NCBI RefSeq assembly: GCF_014230315.1
Contig: NZ_JACLAW010000003.1
Span: forward strand, 124,001-188,000
Length of the DNA: 64,000 nucleotides
DNA from: Novosphingobium flavum
GTDB taxonomy: Bacteria; Pseudomonadota; Alphaproteobacteria; Sphingomonadales; Sphingomonadaceae
Direction of reading: 5' to 3'
Below are positions 34,727 through 44,431 of this stretch, one piece after another. Position numbers and translations under genes: made by a program. How positions within the stretch are numbered: position 1 is the stretch's first letter; each line of letters opens with the position of its first letter. The notes under the pieces were generated by a model, which saw nothing but the letters and a program-made list of their open reading frames with translations, was not told where the DNA came from and did not search any database.

Positions 34727-35212
34727 ATGATCCGTTATGACCAAGGCAATCCGCAGGAACTGCGCCATCAGTTCTGGAAGGAACTGTCAGCCTCCCCCTT
34801 CGTGATGCTCCAGCTCGACGCCAATTGCGCCAGCGCCGCGCCGATGACCGCCCAGCTCGACGAGAATGCCAATCACGCGATCTGGTTCTTCACCTCGCGT
34901 GACAATCACTTCGCCGCCGGAGGCGCCGCCACCGCCACTTTCTGCGCCAAGGGCCACGATCTCTTCGCCCGTTTTTCCGGCACGCTCGTCCCGGAACACG
35001 ACCGGGCCCGGCTCGACAGGGAATGGAACAACTTCGTCGAAGCCTGGTTTCCCGGCGGCAAGGACGATCCGAACCTGCTGATGCTGCGGATGGACCTTGG
35101 CGACGCCTCGATCTGGGCGGGCGAGGTCGGCGCGCTCAACACGGTCAGGATGGCGCTCGGCATGGATGTGAGCAAGACCATCAAGGGCGGTTACGCCGAG
35201 ACCCTGCTCTGA
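34727..35212 (+). CDS. General stress protein, pyridoxamine-phosphate-oxidase-like split barrel
   Basis: A 161-residue protein of the general-stress-protein-26-like group (FMN-binding split barrel). Recognisable segments are FWKELSASPFVMLQL, HAIWFFTSRDNHF, FARFSGTLVPEHD, EAWFPGGKDDPNLLMLRMD and ASIWAG near residue 125. Homologues bind FMN or FAD and are induced by stress; the reaction is not established. ATG 34727 is fixed by the strong AGGAGG eight bases upstream; an in-frame ATG at 34643 lacks support. Followed by a shared bidirectional terminator. Confidence 0.85.
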   Translation: MIRYDQGNPQELRHQFWKELSASPFVMLQLDANCASAAPMTAQLDENANHAIWFFTSRDNHFAAGGAATATFCAKGHDLFARFSGTLVPEHDRARLDREWNNFVEAWFPGGKDDPNLLMLRMDLGDASIWAGEVGALNTVRMALGMDVSKTIKGGYAETLL

Positions 35213-35218
35213 AACGAA

Positions 35219-35243
35219 AAGGGCGGCCGATCCGGCCGCCCTT
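35219..35243. terminator. Bidirectional intrinsic terminator
   Basis: GGGCGGCCG (35221-35229) pairs with CGGCCGCCC (35233-35241), extended by two A-T pairs. T-rich flanks on the reverse side (TTTTCGTTT) suit the convergent amino-acid permease gene, which ends at 35253; the stress gene ends at 35212. Confidence 0.8.
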
Positions 35244-35252
35244 CCGCAATTG

Positions 35253-36803
35253 TCAGGCGTCGCTTCCGCCCGGCGTGTGCACGCCCGGCAGGGGCGGCAC
35301 CGGCTGTGGCGGCGTCTCGGGATCGTCCTCGTGCACCTCGACGATGCCCCGGCCGACATGGCTGTGATGGCGGCTGTAGAGGAAATAGACAAACAGGCCG
35401 ACGATGGCCCAGCCGAAGAACAGCTCCAGCGTATAGAGCGAAAGGCTGAAAAACAGGTAGGCGCAGCCCACGATCGCCAACGGGGCGACCACGGCAACGG
35501 CCGGGGTCCGGAACGGGCGGACGCGATTGGGATCGGTCTTGCGCAGGACCATCACCGCCACGGCAACCATGGCGAAGGCAAACAGCGTGCCGGAGTTCGA
35601 AATGTCGGCCAGCGCGCCGACCGGGAACAGCGCGGCGAAGAATGCCACGAACACGCCGGTGATGATCGTGACCACGTGCGGCGTGTGATACTTGGGGTGG
35701 ACCTTGCTCAGCCGTTCCGGCAGCAGCCCGTCGCGGCTCATCACGAAGAAGATGCGGGTCTGGCCGAACATCATCATCAGGATGACCGAGGGCAGCGCCA
35801 GCCCGGCGGCAAGGCCGACGAGGTTGCCGATCTGGGTCCAGCCGATCTCGCGCAGGGTCCAGGCGAGCGCTTCCTTGGAGCAGACCACCACTTCATGGGC
35901 CTGGGCGGCGCAGGCCGCGGTCAGTTCCTTTGTGCCCGGCGAAATGCCCACGCCGTTGGCATCGAGCAACGGCTGGGCGCCCACGCTGCCGATCACGCCG
36001 GCGGCAACGAGCAGGTAGAAGATGGTGCAGATCGTGAGTGAACCGATCAGCCCGATCGGCATGTTTCGCTGTGGGTTTTTCGTCTCTTCCGCTGCGGTCG
36101 ACACCGCGTCGAAGCCAACGTAGGCGAAGAAGATCGAGGCCGCCGCCGCCGAGACGCCGCCGAAGCCGAGCGGCGCGAAGGGCTCGAAGTTGTGGCTGTT
36201 CATCACCGGCAGGGCCAGCACGACGAACAGGGTCAGGGCGGCGATCTTGATCGTCACGAGGATCGCGTTGACGAAGGCGCTCTCGCGCGTGCCAATCACC
36301 AGCAACCAAGTGACGAACAGCGAGATGATGAAGGCCGGCATGTTGAACAGCCCGCCGTCGATCGGCCCCGCCGTCAGCGCATGGCTCAGCTCCAGCCCGA
36401 AGAATTGTCGCAAAAGGCCGACGAAATAGCCCGACCATCCCACCGCGACCGCGCCTGCCGCCACCGCATATTCCAGCACGAGCGCCCAGCCGACCATCCA
36501 GGCCATCAGTTCGCCCATCACCGCGTAGGAATAGGTATAGGCCGAGCCCGAGACTGGAACCATCGAGCTCATCTCGGCATAGCACAGCGCCGCCACGGCG
36601 CAGACCACCCCGGCGATGATGAAGCTGAGCATCATGCCCGGCCCCGCCTTCTGCGCCGCCTCGGCGGTCAGCACGAAGATGCCTGTGCCGATCACCGCCC
36701 CCACGCCCAGCATGGTCAGCTGGAAGGCACCGAGCGAACGGTGCAGCGATTTCTTTTCAGCGGTGGCGAGAATGGCATCAAGCGGTTTGACGCGTGCAAA
36801 CAT
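35253..36803 (-). CDS. APC-superfamily amino acid permease (CAT/YfnA type)
   Basis: A 516-residue transporter with 12 or more hydrophobic segments. GVGAVIGTGIFVLTAEAAQ near 32-50 is the APC helix-1 substrate motif. AYTYSYAVMGELMAWMVGW and FFAYVGFDAVSTAAEETKNP (helix 6 region) confirm the cationic-amino-acid-transporter subgroup. ATG 36803 matches the family start (RVKPLDAILATAEKKSLHRS); the frame stays open upstream without family sequence. The C-terminal tail is Pro-rich (ETPPQPVPPLPG). Single gene, divergent from panB. Likely imports amino acids by proton symport; the substrate is not determinable. Confidence 0.9.
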   Translation of the reverse strand: MFARVKPLDAILATAEKKSLHRSLGAFQLTMLGVGAVIGTGIFVLTAEAAQKAGPGMMLSFIIAGVVCAVAALCYAEMSSMVPVSGSAYTYSYAVMGELMAWMVGWALVLEYAVAAGAVAVGWSGYFVGLLRQFFGLELSHALTAGPIDGGLFNMPAFIISLFVTWLLVIGTRESAFVNAILVTIKIAALTLFVVLALPVMNSHNFEPFAPLGFGGVSAAAASIFFAYVGFDAVSTAAEETKNPQRNMPIGLIGSLTICTIFYLLVAAGVIGSVGAQPLLDANGVGISPGTKELTAACAAQAHEVVVCSKEALAWTLREIGWTQIGNLVGLAAGLALPSVILMMMFGQTRIFFVMSRDGLLPERLSKVHPKYHTPHVVTIITGVFVAFFAALFPVGALADISNSGTLFAFAMVAVAVMVLRKTDPNRVRPFRTPAVAVVAPLAIVGCAYLFFSLSLYTLELFFGWAIVGLFVYFLYSRHHSHVGRGIVEVHEDDPETPPQPVPPLPGVHTPGGSDA

Positions 36804-36981
36804 GCGGCGAGCACCCTTTTCACGGCGCGATGGCAAGCCCCGCCACGCCAAACTGCAGTTGTCCGCAAGGCTAGCGCAGCCCCGCCCTCGCGCAAGGGGG
36901 GATGGCCGGTAATCCACCGCCATGCATCGGCCAAACTGCGTAGTGCTTCACCTTCCGGTGCCCAGCGGCTAAGGCATTGCC

Positions 36982-37854
36982 ATGTCTACCACCTTTCAGC
37001 TGGACACCAGCACCAGCCGCGCCAACCCGACGCCCGCCCCGATCAAGCGGCTCACCGTGCCCGCCCTGCGCCAGCGCAAGCAAGGCAGAGCCACGGCCGA
37101 CCCCGTGGTCATGCTCACCGCCTACACCGCGCGCCAGGCCCAGTTGCTCGATCCGCACTGCGACCTGCTGCTGGTCGGGGATTCGCTCGGCCAGGTGATC
37201 TATGGCCTGCCCTCCAGCGTACCGGTCAGCCTCGACATGATGATCGCTCACGGCGCCGCGGTCGTGCGCGGCTCGTGGCACTCTGTGGTGATCGTCGACC
37301 TGCCCTTCGGCGCCTACGAAGCCTCGCCCGAGGCTGCTTTCGCCGCCGCCTCGCGCGTGCTCAAGGAAACCGGCTGCGCCGGCATCAAGCTCGAGGGCGG
37401 CGCGGTCATGGCCCCCACGGTCGAATTCCTCGTCAGCCGCGGCATTCCGGTGATCGGCCATGTCGGGCTCACCCCGCAGGCGGTCAACGTGCTGGGCGGA
37501 TACAACGCCCGTGGCCGCACCGATGCCGAGGCGGCCAAGATCGTCGCCGATGCGAAGGCCCTCGCCGATGCCGGCGCCTTTGCCGTCGTGGTCGAAGGTG
37601 TGGTCGAGCCGATCGCCGTGGCCGTGACCGAGGCGATCGACAGTCTCGTCATCGGCATCGGCGGTTCGGTCCGCTGCGACGGCCAGGTGCTGGTCACCGA
37701 GGACATGCTCGGCATGTTCGAGCGCGTCCCCCGCTTCGTCAAGCGCTACGAAAACCTGGCCGAGACCATCTCCGCCGCCGCCGCGCGCTACGCCGGAGAG
37801 GTCCGTGCGCGGACCTTCCCGGGGATCGAACAGACCTATCAACCCAAGGGCTGA
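36982..37854 (+). CDS. panB: 3-methyl-2-oxobutanoate hydroxymethyltransferase (ketopantoate hydroxymethyltransferase)
   Basis: A 290-residue TIM-barrel enzyme of pantothenate and CoA synthesis. It moves a hydroxymethyl group from methylene-tetrahydrofolate to 2-oxoisovalerate. Signatures are [30 protein letters not shown] (Mg-binding Asp) and [15 protein letters not shown]. Also present are [25 protein letters not shown] and [18 protein letters not shown]. The N-terminal 30 residues are a variable tail. Stands alone (panC is not adjacent); the DUF475 gene starts 35 bases downstream. Confidence 0.96.
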   Translation: MSTTFQLDTSTSRANPTPAPIKRLTVPALRQRKQGRATADPVVMLTAYTARQAQLLDPHCDLLLVGDSLGQVIYGLPSSVPVSLDMMIAHGAAVVRGSWHSVVIVDLPFGAYEASPEAAFAAASRVLKETGCAGIKLEGGAVMAPTVEFLVSRGIPVIGHVGLTPQAVNVLGGYNARGRTDAEAAKIVADAKALADAGAFAVVVEGVVEPIAVAVTEAIDSLVIGIGGSVRCDGQVLVTEDMLGMFERVPRFVKRYENLAETISAAAARYAGEVRARTFPGIEQTYQPKG

Positions 37855-37889
37855 GCGCCCTTGCACACCATTCAGATCGGGGGCTGATT

Positions 37890-38939
37890 TTGCTCGGTTA
37901 TTTCAAGGGATCCCTGTTATTTACCTTCGCCTGCCTGGGTCTCGCCCTGGCCTATGGCTGGGCCCGGCTGGGAACCGTATCGGGCACGGCCGAGGTGCTG
38001 TGGATCGTCATCGTCCTGTCGATTCTCGAGATCTCGCTCTCGTTCGACAATGCCGTGGTCAACGCCACCGTGCTCAAGGACATGAGCGAGATATGGCAGA
38101 AGCGCTTCCTCACCTGGGGCATGTTGATCGCCGTGTTCGGGATGCGGATCGCCTTCCCGCTGGCGATCGTCGCCATCGCCGCCGGGATCGGCCCGGTCGA
38201 GGCGGTGCAGCTCTCGCTCAACGATCCGACCCGCTATGAGCAGGTAGTGAGCAGCGCCCACGTCGGCATCGCCGGCTTTGGCGGGGCCTTTCTCGCGCTG
38301 GTCGGGATGCGCTTCTTCTTCGACGAGGAAAAGGACATCCACTGGATCCGCTGGATCGAGATGAAGCTGAGCGCGGTCTCCACCATCCGCGCCGCCGAAA
38401 TCGCCACGCTCGTCCTCGCGCTCTATGGCATATCGCTGCTGCTCGATGAGCATGAGGCGCTGATCTTCGTCACCGCCGGGATGCTCGGCATGGTCACCTT
38501 CATCGCGGTCGAGGCGATCGGCACACTGCTTGAACTGCGCGAGGAGGCCCAGGCGGTGGCCAGCGCGGCGATTCGCTCGGGCCTTGGCGGTTTCCTCTAT
38601 CTCAACGTGCTCGACGCCTCGTTCAGCTTCGATGGGGTGATCGGCGCCTTCGCCCTGTCCAACAACATGATCATCATCGCGCTCGGCCTCTCGATCGGCG
38701 CCATGTTCGTCCGCTCGCTGACCATCATGCTCGTCAAGCGCGGTACGCTTGACGAATATCGTTACCTCGAACACGGCGCCTTCTGGGCCATCATCGCCCT
38801 CGCCGCGATCATGCTGCTGTCGGCCCGGTTCACCATTTCCGAGACTTTCACCGGCCTGATCGGTGCCGTGCTGATCGCAGCATCGCTCGCCTGGTCGGTG
38901 CGCTGGCGCCGCCGCCACGGCGATTCTGCGCTGACCTGA
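37890..38939 (+). CDS. DUF475 (TerC-related) integral membrane protein
   Basis: A 349-residue polytopic protein beginning LGYFKGSLLFTFACLGLALA. It contains the DUF475 hallmarks LEISLSFDNAVVNATVLKDM and LNVLDASFSFDGVIGAFALS. Each has a membrane-embedded SFD motif resembling TerC/YjbE metal-associated proteins. About nine helices. The start is TTG at 37890 with GGGGG six bases upstream; no ATG fits the conserved N-terminus. Function unproven; metal-ion handling is inferred from the TerC relation. Confidence 0.85.
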   Translation: MLGYFKGSLLFTFACLGLALAYGWARLGTVSGTAEVLWIVIVLSILEISLSFDNAVVNATVLKDMSEIWQKRFLTWGMLIAVFGMRIAFPLAIVAIAAGIGPVEAVQLSLNDPTRYEQVVSSAHVGIAGFGGAFLALVGMRFFFDEEKDIHWIRWIEMKLSAVSTIRAAEIATLVLALYGISLLLDEHEALIFVTAGMLGMVTFIAVEAIGTLLELREEAQAVASAAIRSGLGGFLYLNVLDASFSFDGVIGAFALSNNMIIIALGLSIGAMFVRSLTIMLVKRGTLDEYRYLEHGAFWAIIALAAIMLLSARFTISETFTGLIGAVLIAASLAWSVRWRRRHGDSALT

Positions 38940-39089
38940 GTTCCCGGAATGGCCTGGTTGCGAACTTTCCATCAAGCCATATGTGACATTCGCGCAACTT
39001 AAATTCGCGCTTGTCGTCCAGATGCAATATGAGCTTGCGCGCCGGAGAATCTCCGTTAAACCTCTTCATCGGGAGTTAAGGAGAGGATG

Positions 39090-39121
39090 AAAGGGCGCCC
39101 GCCAAAGAGCAGGCGCCCTTT
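39090..39121. terminator. Bidirectional intrinsic terminator
   Basis: A 10-bp stem AAAGGGCGCC / GGCGCCCTTT (39090-39099 and 39112-39121). It lies between the convergent DUF475 gene and the TPR gene, with A- and T-runs on either side. Confidence 0.8.
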
Positions 39122-39126
39122 CTGAT

Positions 39127-40980
39127 TTAAGGGCGATCTTTCAGCGGATTACCGCGCCGATTCGCATCCTGATTCGAAAGTCCCCGCAGCCTCACGGTAA
39201 ACGCCTGAGCCGCCCCGGGGTCACTTTTACCCAGAACCAGCGCCATGGCCCCGGTCCCCGCAAGCCCCGCCGGCTGCATGGCCCATGCCCGGCCCGCCGC
39301 TGCCATCGCCCCCTTGCCATCGCCGGCCCGCAGCAGGGCAAAGGCCAGGTCTGCCTCGATCCGTGCATCGCGCCCGCCTCCTTTGGCGGAAAGCCAGCGC
39401 AGGAGCGCGGCCGCTTCCGCCCAGTCGCCCCGCCGCGCGGCAAAGCCCGCCGCCAGCCGCATCGCCGTCCGGTCATGCGGACTGCTGGCGCGCAAACGCC
39501 CGACCAACGCCTCGGCCTCGCCGGACAGGCCCGCCCGGCCATAGGCCTCGACCAGCCGCACGAGGAGGTCGTCGCCCAGCCGGACCGCAGCCGAAATCCG
39601 GTAGGCATCGACCGCGCCGGCCAGATCTCCGCGCATCAGCCGCAGGTCCCCCGCCGCGATCTGGCTCTCGGCCGAACCCGGTGAGAGCTGCACCAGTCGC
39701 TCAGTCACTGCCGCCGCTGCCTGCGCCTGTCCCGCGCCCAGCAAGGCCCGCGCATAGGGCACGGCCGCGTCCGGCTGTCCCGGCCTCTCACCCTGAACCG
39801 CCGCAAGAGAACCAGGCGCCCCAGCCTCGGCCACCGCCGCGGCCATGCCCGGCGACCCGCGCGCCGCCCGGTCGAGAAAGGGGGCCGCCTGATCGCGCTG
39901 ACCCAGATCCTCGTAAGCCCGCGCCACCAGCGTCTGCAGATAGGGCGAGGCATCAGGGCGCAGCGCCTCGGCCGAAAAGCTGTCGACCAGCCGCCGCGCC
40001 TCGCCGCTCGCCGCCAGCGACCGGGCCAATAGCAGGCGCACCAAGCGGTTCTGCGGCTGGCGCTGCGACAGGGCGTCGAACAGGCCGGCGGCATGACGGG
40101 CATTGCCGGCTTCCAGCTCGACGATGCCCTGCAGCAGCTGGGTCGAAGGGCGGCCGGCCACCTCCCCGCTCACCCGCCCGAGCAGCCGCCGCGCCAACGC
40201 CACGTCTCCCGCCCGCGCCGCAAGCACGGCCTGCAGGAACAGCGCCCGACCGTTGCCGGGATCGAGTTCGATCATCCGCCGGGTCACGGCCACCATCTCG
40301 CGCGCGCGGCCGATCTCGCCCAGCGTTGCGGCATATTCGCTGAGCAGGCCGAGGTCGTTCGGGTGCTGCTTCAACCCCGCCTCGAACCACGGCAACCCGG
40401 CGGCGAGGCCGAACCGATCGCGCACCATCAGCCCGCGATATTGCAGCACACGCGGACTGCCGGGATCCAGCTCGACCGCGCGCTGCGCCGCCGCGACCGA
40501 CTGGACCTGTTCGCCGCCGGCATAACGCAGCCGCGCGATGTCGAGCCACAGCCCGCTGTTGCCCGGCGCGATGGCCAGCGCCCGGTCGAGCGCCCGGCCA
40601 GCCGCGGCAAGATTGCCTGCGTTCATTTCGAGCTGGCCGAGGAGGCGAAAGCCCCGCAGCGCCTCGTCCCGCGAAAATTGTCCCGGCGCCAGCCATTTGC
40701 GCGCCTTGGCGGGATCGCGCTGGTCGATGAAGGCCTCACCCATCCGCGCCGCCGCTGCCTCTCGCGGCAGACCGGCGGCCATGGCCTTGCGCAGGGCCAT
40801 CTCGGCGGCAATCCCGTCGCTGCGCCCCAGCGCTGCATCGGCCTGCCTGACGAGGCCCGCCGCCGCGCCCTCCACCGCGCCGCCCGGGCTGGCGGCGATA
40901 AGGCCCGCCGCCAGGACCAGTCCCAGCGCCGCCGCCCCGACCAGCCGCGCCGGGCGGATGCGATCAGTTCTGCAAATCAT
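39127..40980 (-). CDS. TPR-repeat protein linked to the PEP-CTERM regulatory genes
   Basis: A 617-residue protein. An N-terminal signal or anchor (ARLVGAAALGLVLAAGLIAA, about 11-30) is followed by roughly a dozen tetratricopeptide-type helical repeats. Examples are NLAAAGRALDRALAIAPGNS, QSVAAAQRAVELDPGSPRV and REMVAVTRRMIELDPGNGRA. It is probably periplasmic. TPR proteins accompany PEP-CTERM/exopolysaccharide loci and are thought to scaffold export or polymerisation. The ATG lies inside the end of prsR (17-base overlap). The frame is open upstream, but only as an antisense-like artefact of prsR. The exact role is inferred from context. Confidence 0.82.
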   Translation of the reverse strand: MICRTDRIRPARLVGAAALGLVLAAGLIAASPGGAVEGAAAGLVRQADAALGRSDGIAAEMALRKAMAAGLPREAAAARMGEAFIDQRDPAKARKWLAPGQFSRDEALRGFRLLGQLEMNAGNLAAAGRALDRALAIAPGNSGLWLDIARLRYAGGEQVQSVAAAQRAVELDPGSPRVLQYRGLMVRDRFGLAAGLPWFEAGLKQHPNDLGLLSEYAATLGEIGRAREMVAVTRRMIELDPGNGRALFLQAVLAARAGDVALARRLLGRVSGEVAGRPSTQLLQGIVELEAGNARHAAGLFDALSQRQPQNRLVRLLLARSLAASGEARRLVDSFSAEALRPDASPYLQTLVARAYEDLGQRDQAAPFLDRAARGSPGMAAAVAEAGAPGSLAAVQGERPGQPDAAVPYARALLGAGQAQAAAAVTERLVQLSPGSAESQIAAGDLRLMRGDLAGAVDAYRISAAVRLGDDLLVRLVEAYGRAGLSGEAEALVGRLRASSPHDRTAMRLAAGFAARRGDWAEAAALLRWLSAKGGGRDARIEADLAFALLRAGDGKGAMAAAGRAWAMQPAGLAGTGAMALVLGKSDPGAAQAFTVRLRGLSNQDANRRGNPLKDRP

Positions 40981-42331
40981 ACTGCTTGAGCAGGTCGTAC
41001 AGGGTCGGGCGGCTGATCCCGAGGAGCTTGGCCGTGCTCGAGATATTCCCCTCACTGCGGGCCAGCGCGTGGCGGATCGCCTTGCGATCGGCCTGCTCGC
41101 GCGCTGACTTGAGGTTGAGCATTGCCGCCCCTTCGTCGACCGGCGCGGCAAGGTCGAGGTCGGCCGCGCCGACCAGCTTGCCATCGGCCATGATCACCGC
41201 GCGCTTCACCCGGTTCTCCAGCTCACGCACGTTGCCGGGCCAGGCCCAGGCATCGATCGCGGCCAGGGCATCGGCCGCGAAGCCCTTGACCTGCGGGTTC
41301 ATCTCGCGCGCGAAGCGCTGGAGAAACGCCTTGGCCAGCAGGGCCGCATCGCCCGGCCGCTCCGACAGGCTCGGGATCTTCACCACGATCTCTGCCAGAC
41401 GATAGTAAAGATCCTCGCGGAAGCGCCCATCGGCGATCATCTGCTCGAGGTTCTGGTGGGTGGCGCAGACGATCCGCGTGTCGACGTCGATCGAGCGGCG
41501 CGAACCGACCCGTTCGATCACCCGCTCCTGCAGGAAGCGCAGCAGCTTGACCTGCAGGTGCAGCGGAATGTCGCCCACCTCGTCAAGGAACAGCGTGCCG
41601 CCATTGGCCAGCTCGATCTTGCCCTCCGTGGTCTTGACCGCGCCGGTAAACGCACCCTTCTCATGCCCGAACAGCTCGCTCTCGAGCAGGTTCTCCGGGA
41701 TCGCCGCGCAATTGATGGCGATGAAGGCGCCTTTCGCGCGAACGCTCGCATCGTGCAGTCCGCGCGCCAGCAGTTCCTTTCCGGTACCGCTGGCGCCAAG
41801 CAGCATGACCGAGACATTGGTATTGGCCACCCGCTCGATCGTGCGGGCCACCTTGACCATCTCGGGCGCCGCCGTGATCAGCCGGCCGAGTACCGTATTG
41901 CCATTGCCCGCCTTGGCCGCAAGCTGGCGGTTCTCCAGCTCGATCCGGTGCAGCTGGAACGCCCGGCGCACGATCAGGCCGATCGCATCGATGTCGACCG
42001 GCTTCTGGTAGAAGTCATAGGCCCCGCGCGCGATCGCCTGCAGCGCGCTTTCCCGCGCGCCGTGGCCGGTGGCCACGATCACCTTGGTGTCGGGCTTGAG
42101 CGCCATGATCTCGTCGAGCACGGCAAAGCCTTCGGTCGTGCCATCGGGATCGGGCGGCAGGCCGAGGTCGAGCGTCACTACGGCCGGCTCTTCCGAGCGC
42201 AGCGCGGTGATCGCGCTGGCCCGGTCCCCGGCCACGATCACCTCGAAATCCGGGTATGCCCATTTGAGCTGGGCCTGCAGACCGGCGTCGTCCTCGACGA
42301 CCAACAGCTTGGGCTTGGCTTCGGCAGGCAT
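40964..42331 (-). CDS. prsR: PEP-CTERM-box response regulator PrsR (sigma-54 activator)
   Basis: A 455-residue NtrC-type regulator. The receiver has ED at 13-14 and Asp55 (VVTLDLGLPPDPDG), and a conserved switch Lys (YQKPVD). The AAA+ domain has GASGTGKELLARG, the sigma-54 contact loop GAFTGA (intact) and GGTLFLDEVGD. A Fis-type HTH at the end reads GNISSTAKLLGISRPTLYDLL. In exosortase-bearing bacteria PrsK/PrsR with RpoN switch on PEP-CTERM protein genes. It starts two bases after prsK and overlaps the TPR gene. The long DPDGTTEG insert in the receiver is typical of PrsR. Confidence 0.92.
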   Translation of the reverse strand: MPAEAKPKLLVVEDDAGLQAQLKWAYPDFEVIVAGDRASAITALRSEEPAVVTLDLGLPPDPDGTTEGFAVLDEIMALKPDTKVIVATGHGARESALQAIARGAYDFYQKPVDIDAIGLIVRRAFQLHRIELENRQLAAKAGNGNTVLGRLITAAPEMVKVARTIERVANTNVSVMLLGASGTGKELLARGLHDASVRAKGAFIAINCAAIPENLLESELFGHEKGAFTGAVKTTEGKIELANGGTLFLDEVGDIPLHLQVKLLRFLQERVIERVGSRRSIDVDTRIVCATHQNLEQMIADGRFREDLYYRLAEIVVKIPSLSERPGDAALLAKAFLQRFAREMNPQVKGFAADALAAIDAWAWPGNVRELENRVKRAVIMADGKLVGAADLDLAAPVDEGAAMLNLKSAREQADRKAIRHALARSEGNISSTAKLLGISRPTLYDLLKQYDLQN

Positions 42332-42333
42332 GT

Positions 42334-44430
42334 TCAGGCGACCTTCTGTTGATGATGCGGCCGGTCCGTGCCGGACACAGTCCCGGCAAGCGGCAGGCGG
42401 ATGATGAAGCGCGAGCCCAGTCCCTCGCGGCTTTCGACGTCGAGCCGCCCGCCCATGGCGCGGATCAGCTCGCGCGCCTCGCAGGCGCCGATCCCGAAGC
42501 CGCCGGGCTTGGACGAAACGAACGGCTTGAACAGGCGGGTGCGGATGAATTCCGGGCTCATCCCGCAACCGGAATCGGCCACCTCGATTCGCGAGTGCAG
42601 CCCGTCGACCACGTGAGTGATGAAGACCGGGCTACCATCCACCCCGGCGTCGATCCCATTCTGCACGAGGTGGAGCAGCGACTGTTCGAGCGCCTCGCGG
42701 TTGACCTGCACCTCGCCCGGCTGGCACTCGGTCACGAACACGTTCTGCCCGGTAAACTGCGCGGCCACGAGCCGCACCAGCTTGCCCGCATCGAACTGCG
42801 AGATGCCCTCGCTTCCGGCCTTCCCATAGCGCGAGAGCCTGGCGATCAGGGCATTGAGCTTGTCGGCCGAATTGCGCAGGGTCACCAGCATATCGGCGCG
42901 GAATTCGGGGTTCTCGGCGTGATGCTCGGCATTGCGCGCCAGCAGGGTGAACTGGCTGGCAAGGTTCTTGATGTCGTGCATGACGAAGGCGATGCGGCGG
43001 TTGAACTCGTCAAACCGCGCCGCCTCGGCCAGGGCATCCTGCCCCTCGTTTTCCGACAGGTAGCTGGCCAGTTGCTGACCGACCACCCGCAGCAGGTCGA
43101 AGTCCTCCCAATCAAGCGTGCGGGTCATCTCCGGCCTGGCCAGCACTACCACGCCGAGCAGGCGCTCGAAGTGGAGCAGCGGTACGATGGCCCAGGCCCG
43201 AGGATCGGCGCGCAGCCATTCGGGCACGATCGCGCATTCGCCCTTGCGGTCGATCGCCTCGCGCACCGCATCAAGGTCGACGATGTGCCCTTCGCGCTCG
43301 AAGAAGCGTACCGCCTCGGCGCCAAGCGCGATTGCCGGAACGTCGGCGGTCGGCCACTGCCAGCGCGCCGCGAGCACGAGATCGCCGTGATCGTCGGCGG
43401 TGAGCAGCAGCCCGGCCGGGCTGTCGGTGATGTCGCAGACCGAACGGACCGCGCGCTCGCTCAGCGGCACCCCGCCTCCGCCGCCGATCGTGCGGTTGAA
43501 GCGCAGCCATTCGGCGCGGTAGTCATAGCGATGCTGGAACAGGTGCTTGACCATCGTGACCTTGAGCCAGCCGCGCAGCCGGCGCGACGGCAGGATCAGC
43601 ATGGCCGCGGCCACCCCGGCGATCAGAAATCCAAACTGGAACAGGCGGGCGAATTCCCCGCCCACATAGGCCAGCCAGCGCGCCAGCAGGATCATGCCCA
43701 GCAGGTAAAGGCCGATCCCCAGCAGGGAGGCGAATTCAAAGGCCACGTCCCGTGAAGGGCTGATCCTGAGCTGCGCTCCGCGCCGGGTCAGCCCGGGGAT
43801 CAGGGTCGCCACCACGGCCAGCAGCACGATCCCGCGCAGGGCAGCCAGCTGCCTTGGCCACTCGCTGTCAAGATAGGCCACGGTGTAGAGATTGAGGTCG
43901 TAAAGCCACAGGATGGCCAGCGCCGCGGTCGGCCAGCGCAGGATCGCGCGGCTCTGGACCGAAGCGCCAAGGAACAGGTTGTGCAGCAGCACCAGCCCGC
44001 CGATCGAGAGCATCAGGCGGAACATCACCGTGATGTGGAACAACGTGGTGCGCGCCTGCTCCGAAAGCTCGAAGCCCGGCGTGAGCAGAATCAGCAGGAT
44101 CTGGAACAGTTCGATCGCCGCGAGCGAGAGCATCACCGGCCGGATCGGACGGACCAGCGTATGGCGCCCGTCCGTGCTGAACAGGCGGTAGATCACGAAG
44201 AGCCAGCCGAGGTTGCGCACACTCTCGGTCAGGTGCGCGGCCGGCGTATCGACCCCGGTTGCGGCGATTGCCAGGGCCCATGTCGCGCTGGCCGCAAGCG
44301 CCATGACCATGGCCAGCCTTGCCCGCCCCGTGGCGGTGCGGCTACCCGCCAGCCATGCCGCGAGAGTCGCCGCCGCGCAGGCGCCGATGAGGTGGACAAG
44401 CCCGGCAAGGATCGACCAGCCCTGGGTCAT
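42334..44430 (-). CDS. prsK: PEP-CTERM system histidine kinase PrsK
   Basis: A 698-residue membrane kinase. Eight to nine hydrophobic segments fill residues 1-290. A GAF domain follows (about 310-480; ERAVRSVCDITDSPAGLLL). The phosphoacceptor region is FVMHDIKNLASQFTLLARNA, where the His lies in HDIKN rather than the common HELRTP. The HATPase part has LVQNGIDAG, VADSGCGM and KPGGFGIGACEARELI. This layout defines PrsK. One base separates it from the upstream sugar-transferase gene. It phosphorylates PrsR; the signal is unknown. No exosortase gene lies in the window. Confidence 0.92.
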   Translation of the reverse strand: MTQGWSILAGLVHLIGACAAATLAAWLAGSRTATGRARLAMVMALAASATWALAIAATGVDTPAAHLTESVRNLGWLFVIYRLFSTDGRHTLVRPIRPVMLSLAAIELFQILLILLTPGFELSEQARTTLFHITVMFRLMLSIGGLVLLHNLFLGASVQSRAILRWPTAALAILWLYDLNLYTVAYLDSEWPRQLAALRGIVLLAVVATLIPGLTRRGAQLRISPSRDVAFEFASLLGIGLYLLGMILLARWLAYVGGEFARLFQFGFLIAGVAAAMLILPSRRLRGWLKVTMVKHLFQHRYDYRAEWLRFNRTIGGGGGVPLSERAVRSVCDITDSPAGLLLTADDHGDLVLAARWQWPTADVPAIALGAEAVRFFEREGHIVDLDAVREAIDRKGECAIVPEWLRADPRAWAIVPLLHFERLLGVVVLARPEMTRTLDWEDFDLLRVVGQQLASYLSENEGQDALAEAARFDEFNRRIAFVMHDIKNLASQFTLLARNAEHHAENPEFRADMLVTLRNSADKLNALIARLSRYGKAGSEGISQFDAGKLVRLVAAQFTGQNVFVTECQPGEVQVNREALEQSLLHLVQNGIDAGVDGSPVFITHVVDGLHSRIEVADSGCGMSPEFIRTRLFKPFVSSKPGGFGIGACEARELIRAMGGRLDVESREGLGSRFIIRLPLAGTVSGTDRPHHQQKVA

Positions 44431-44431
44431 C

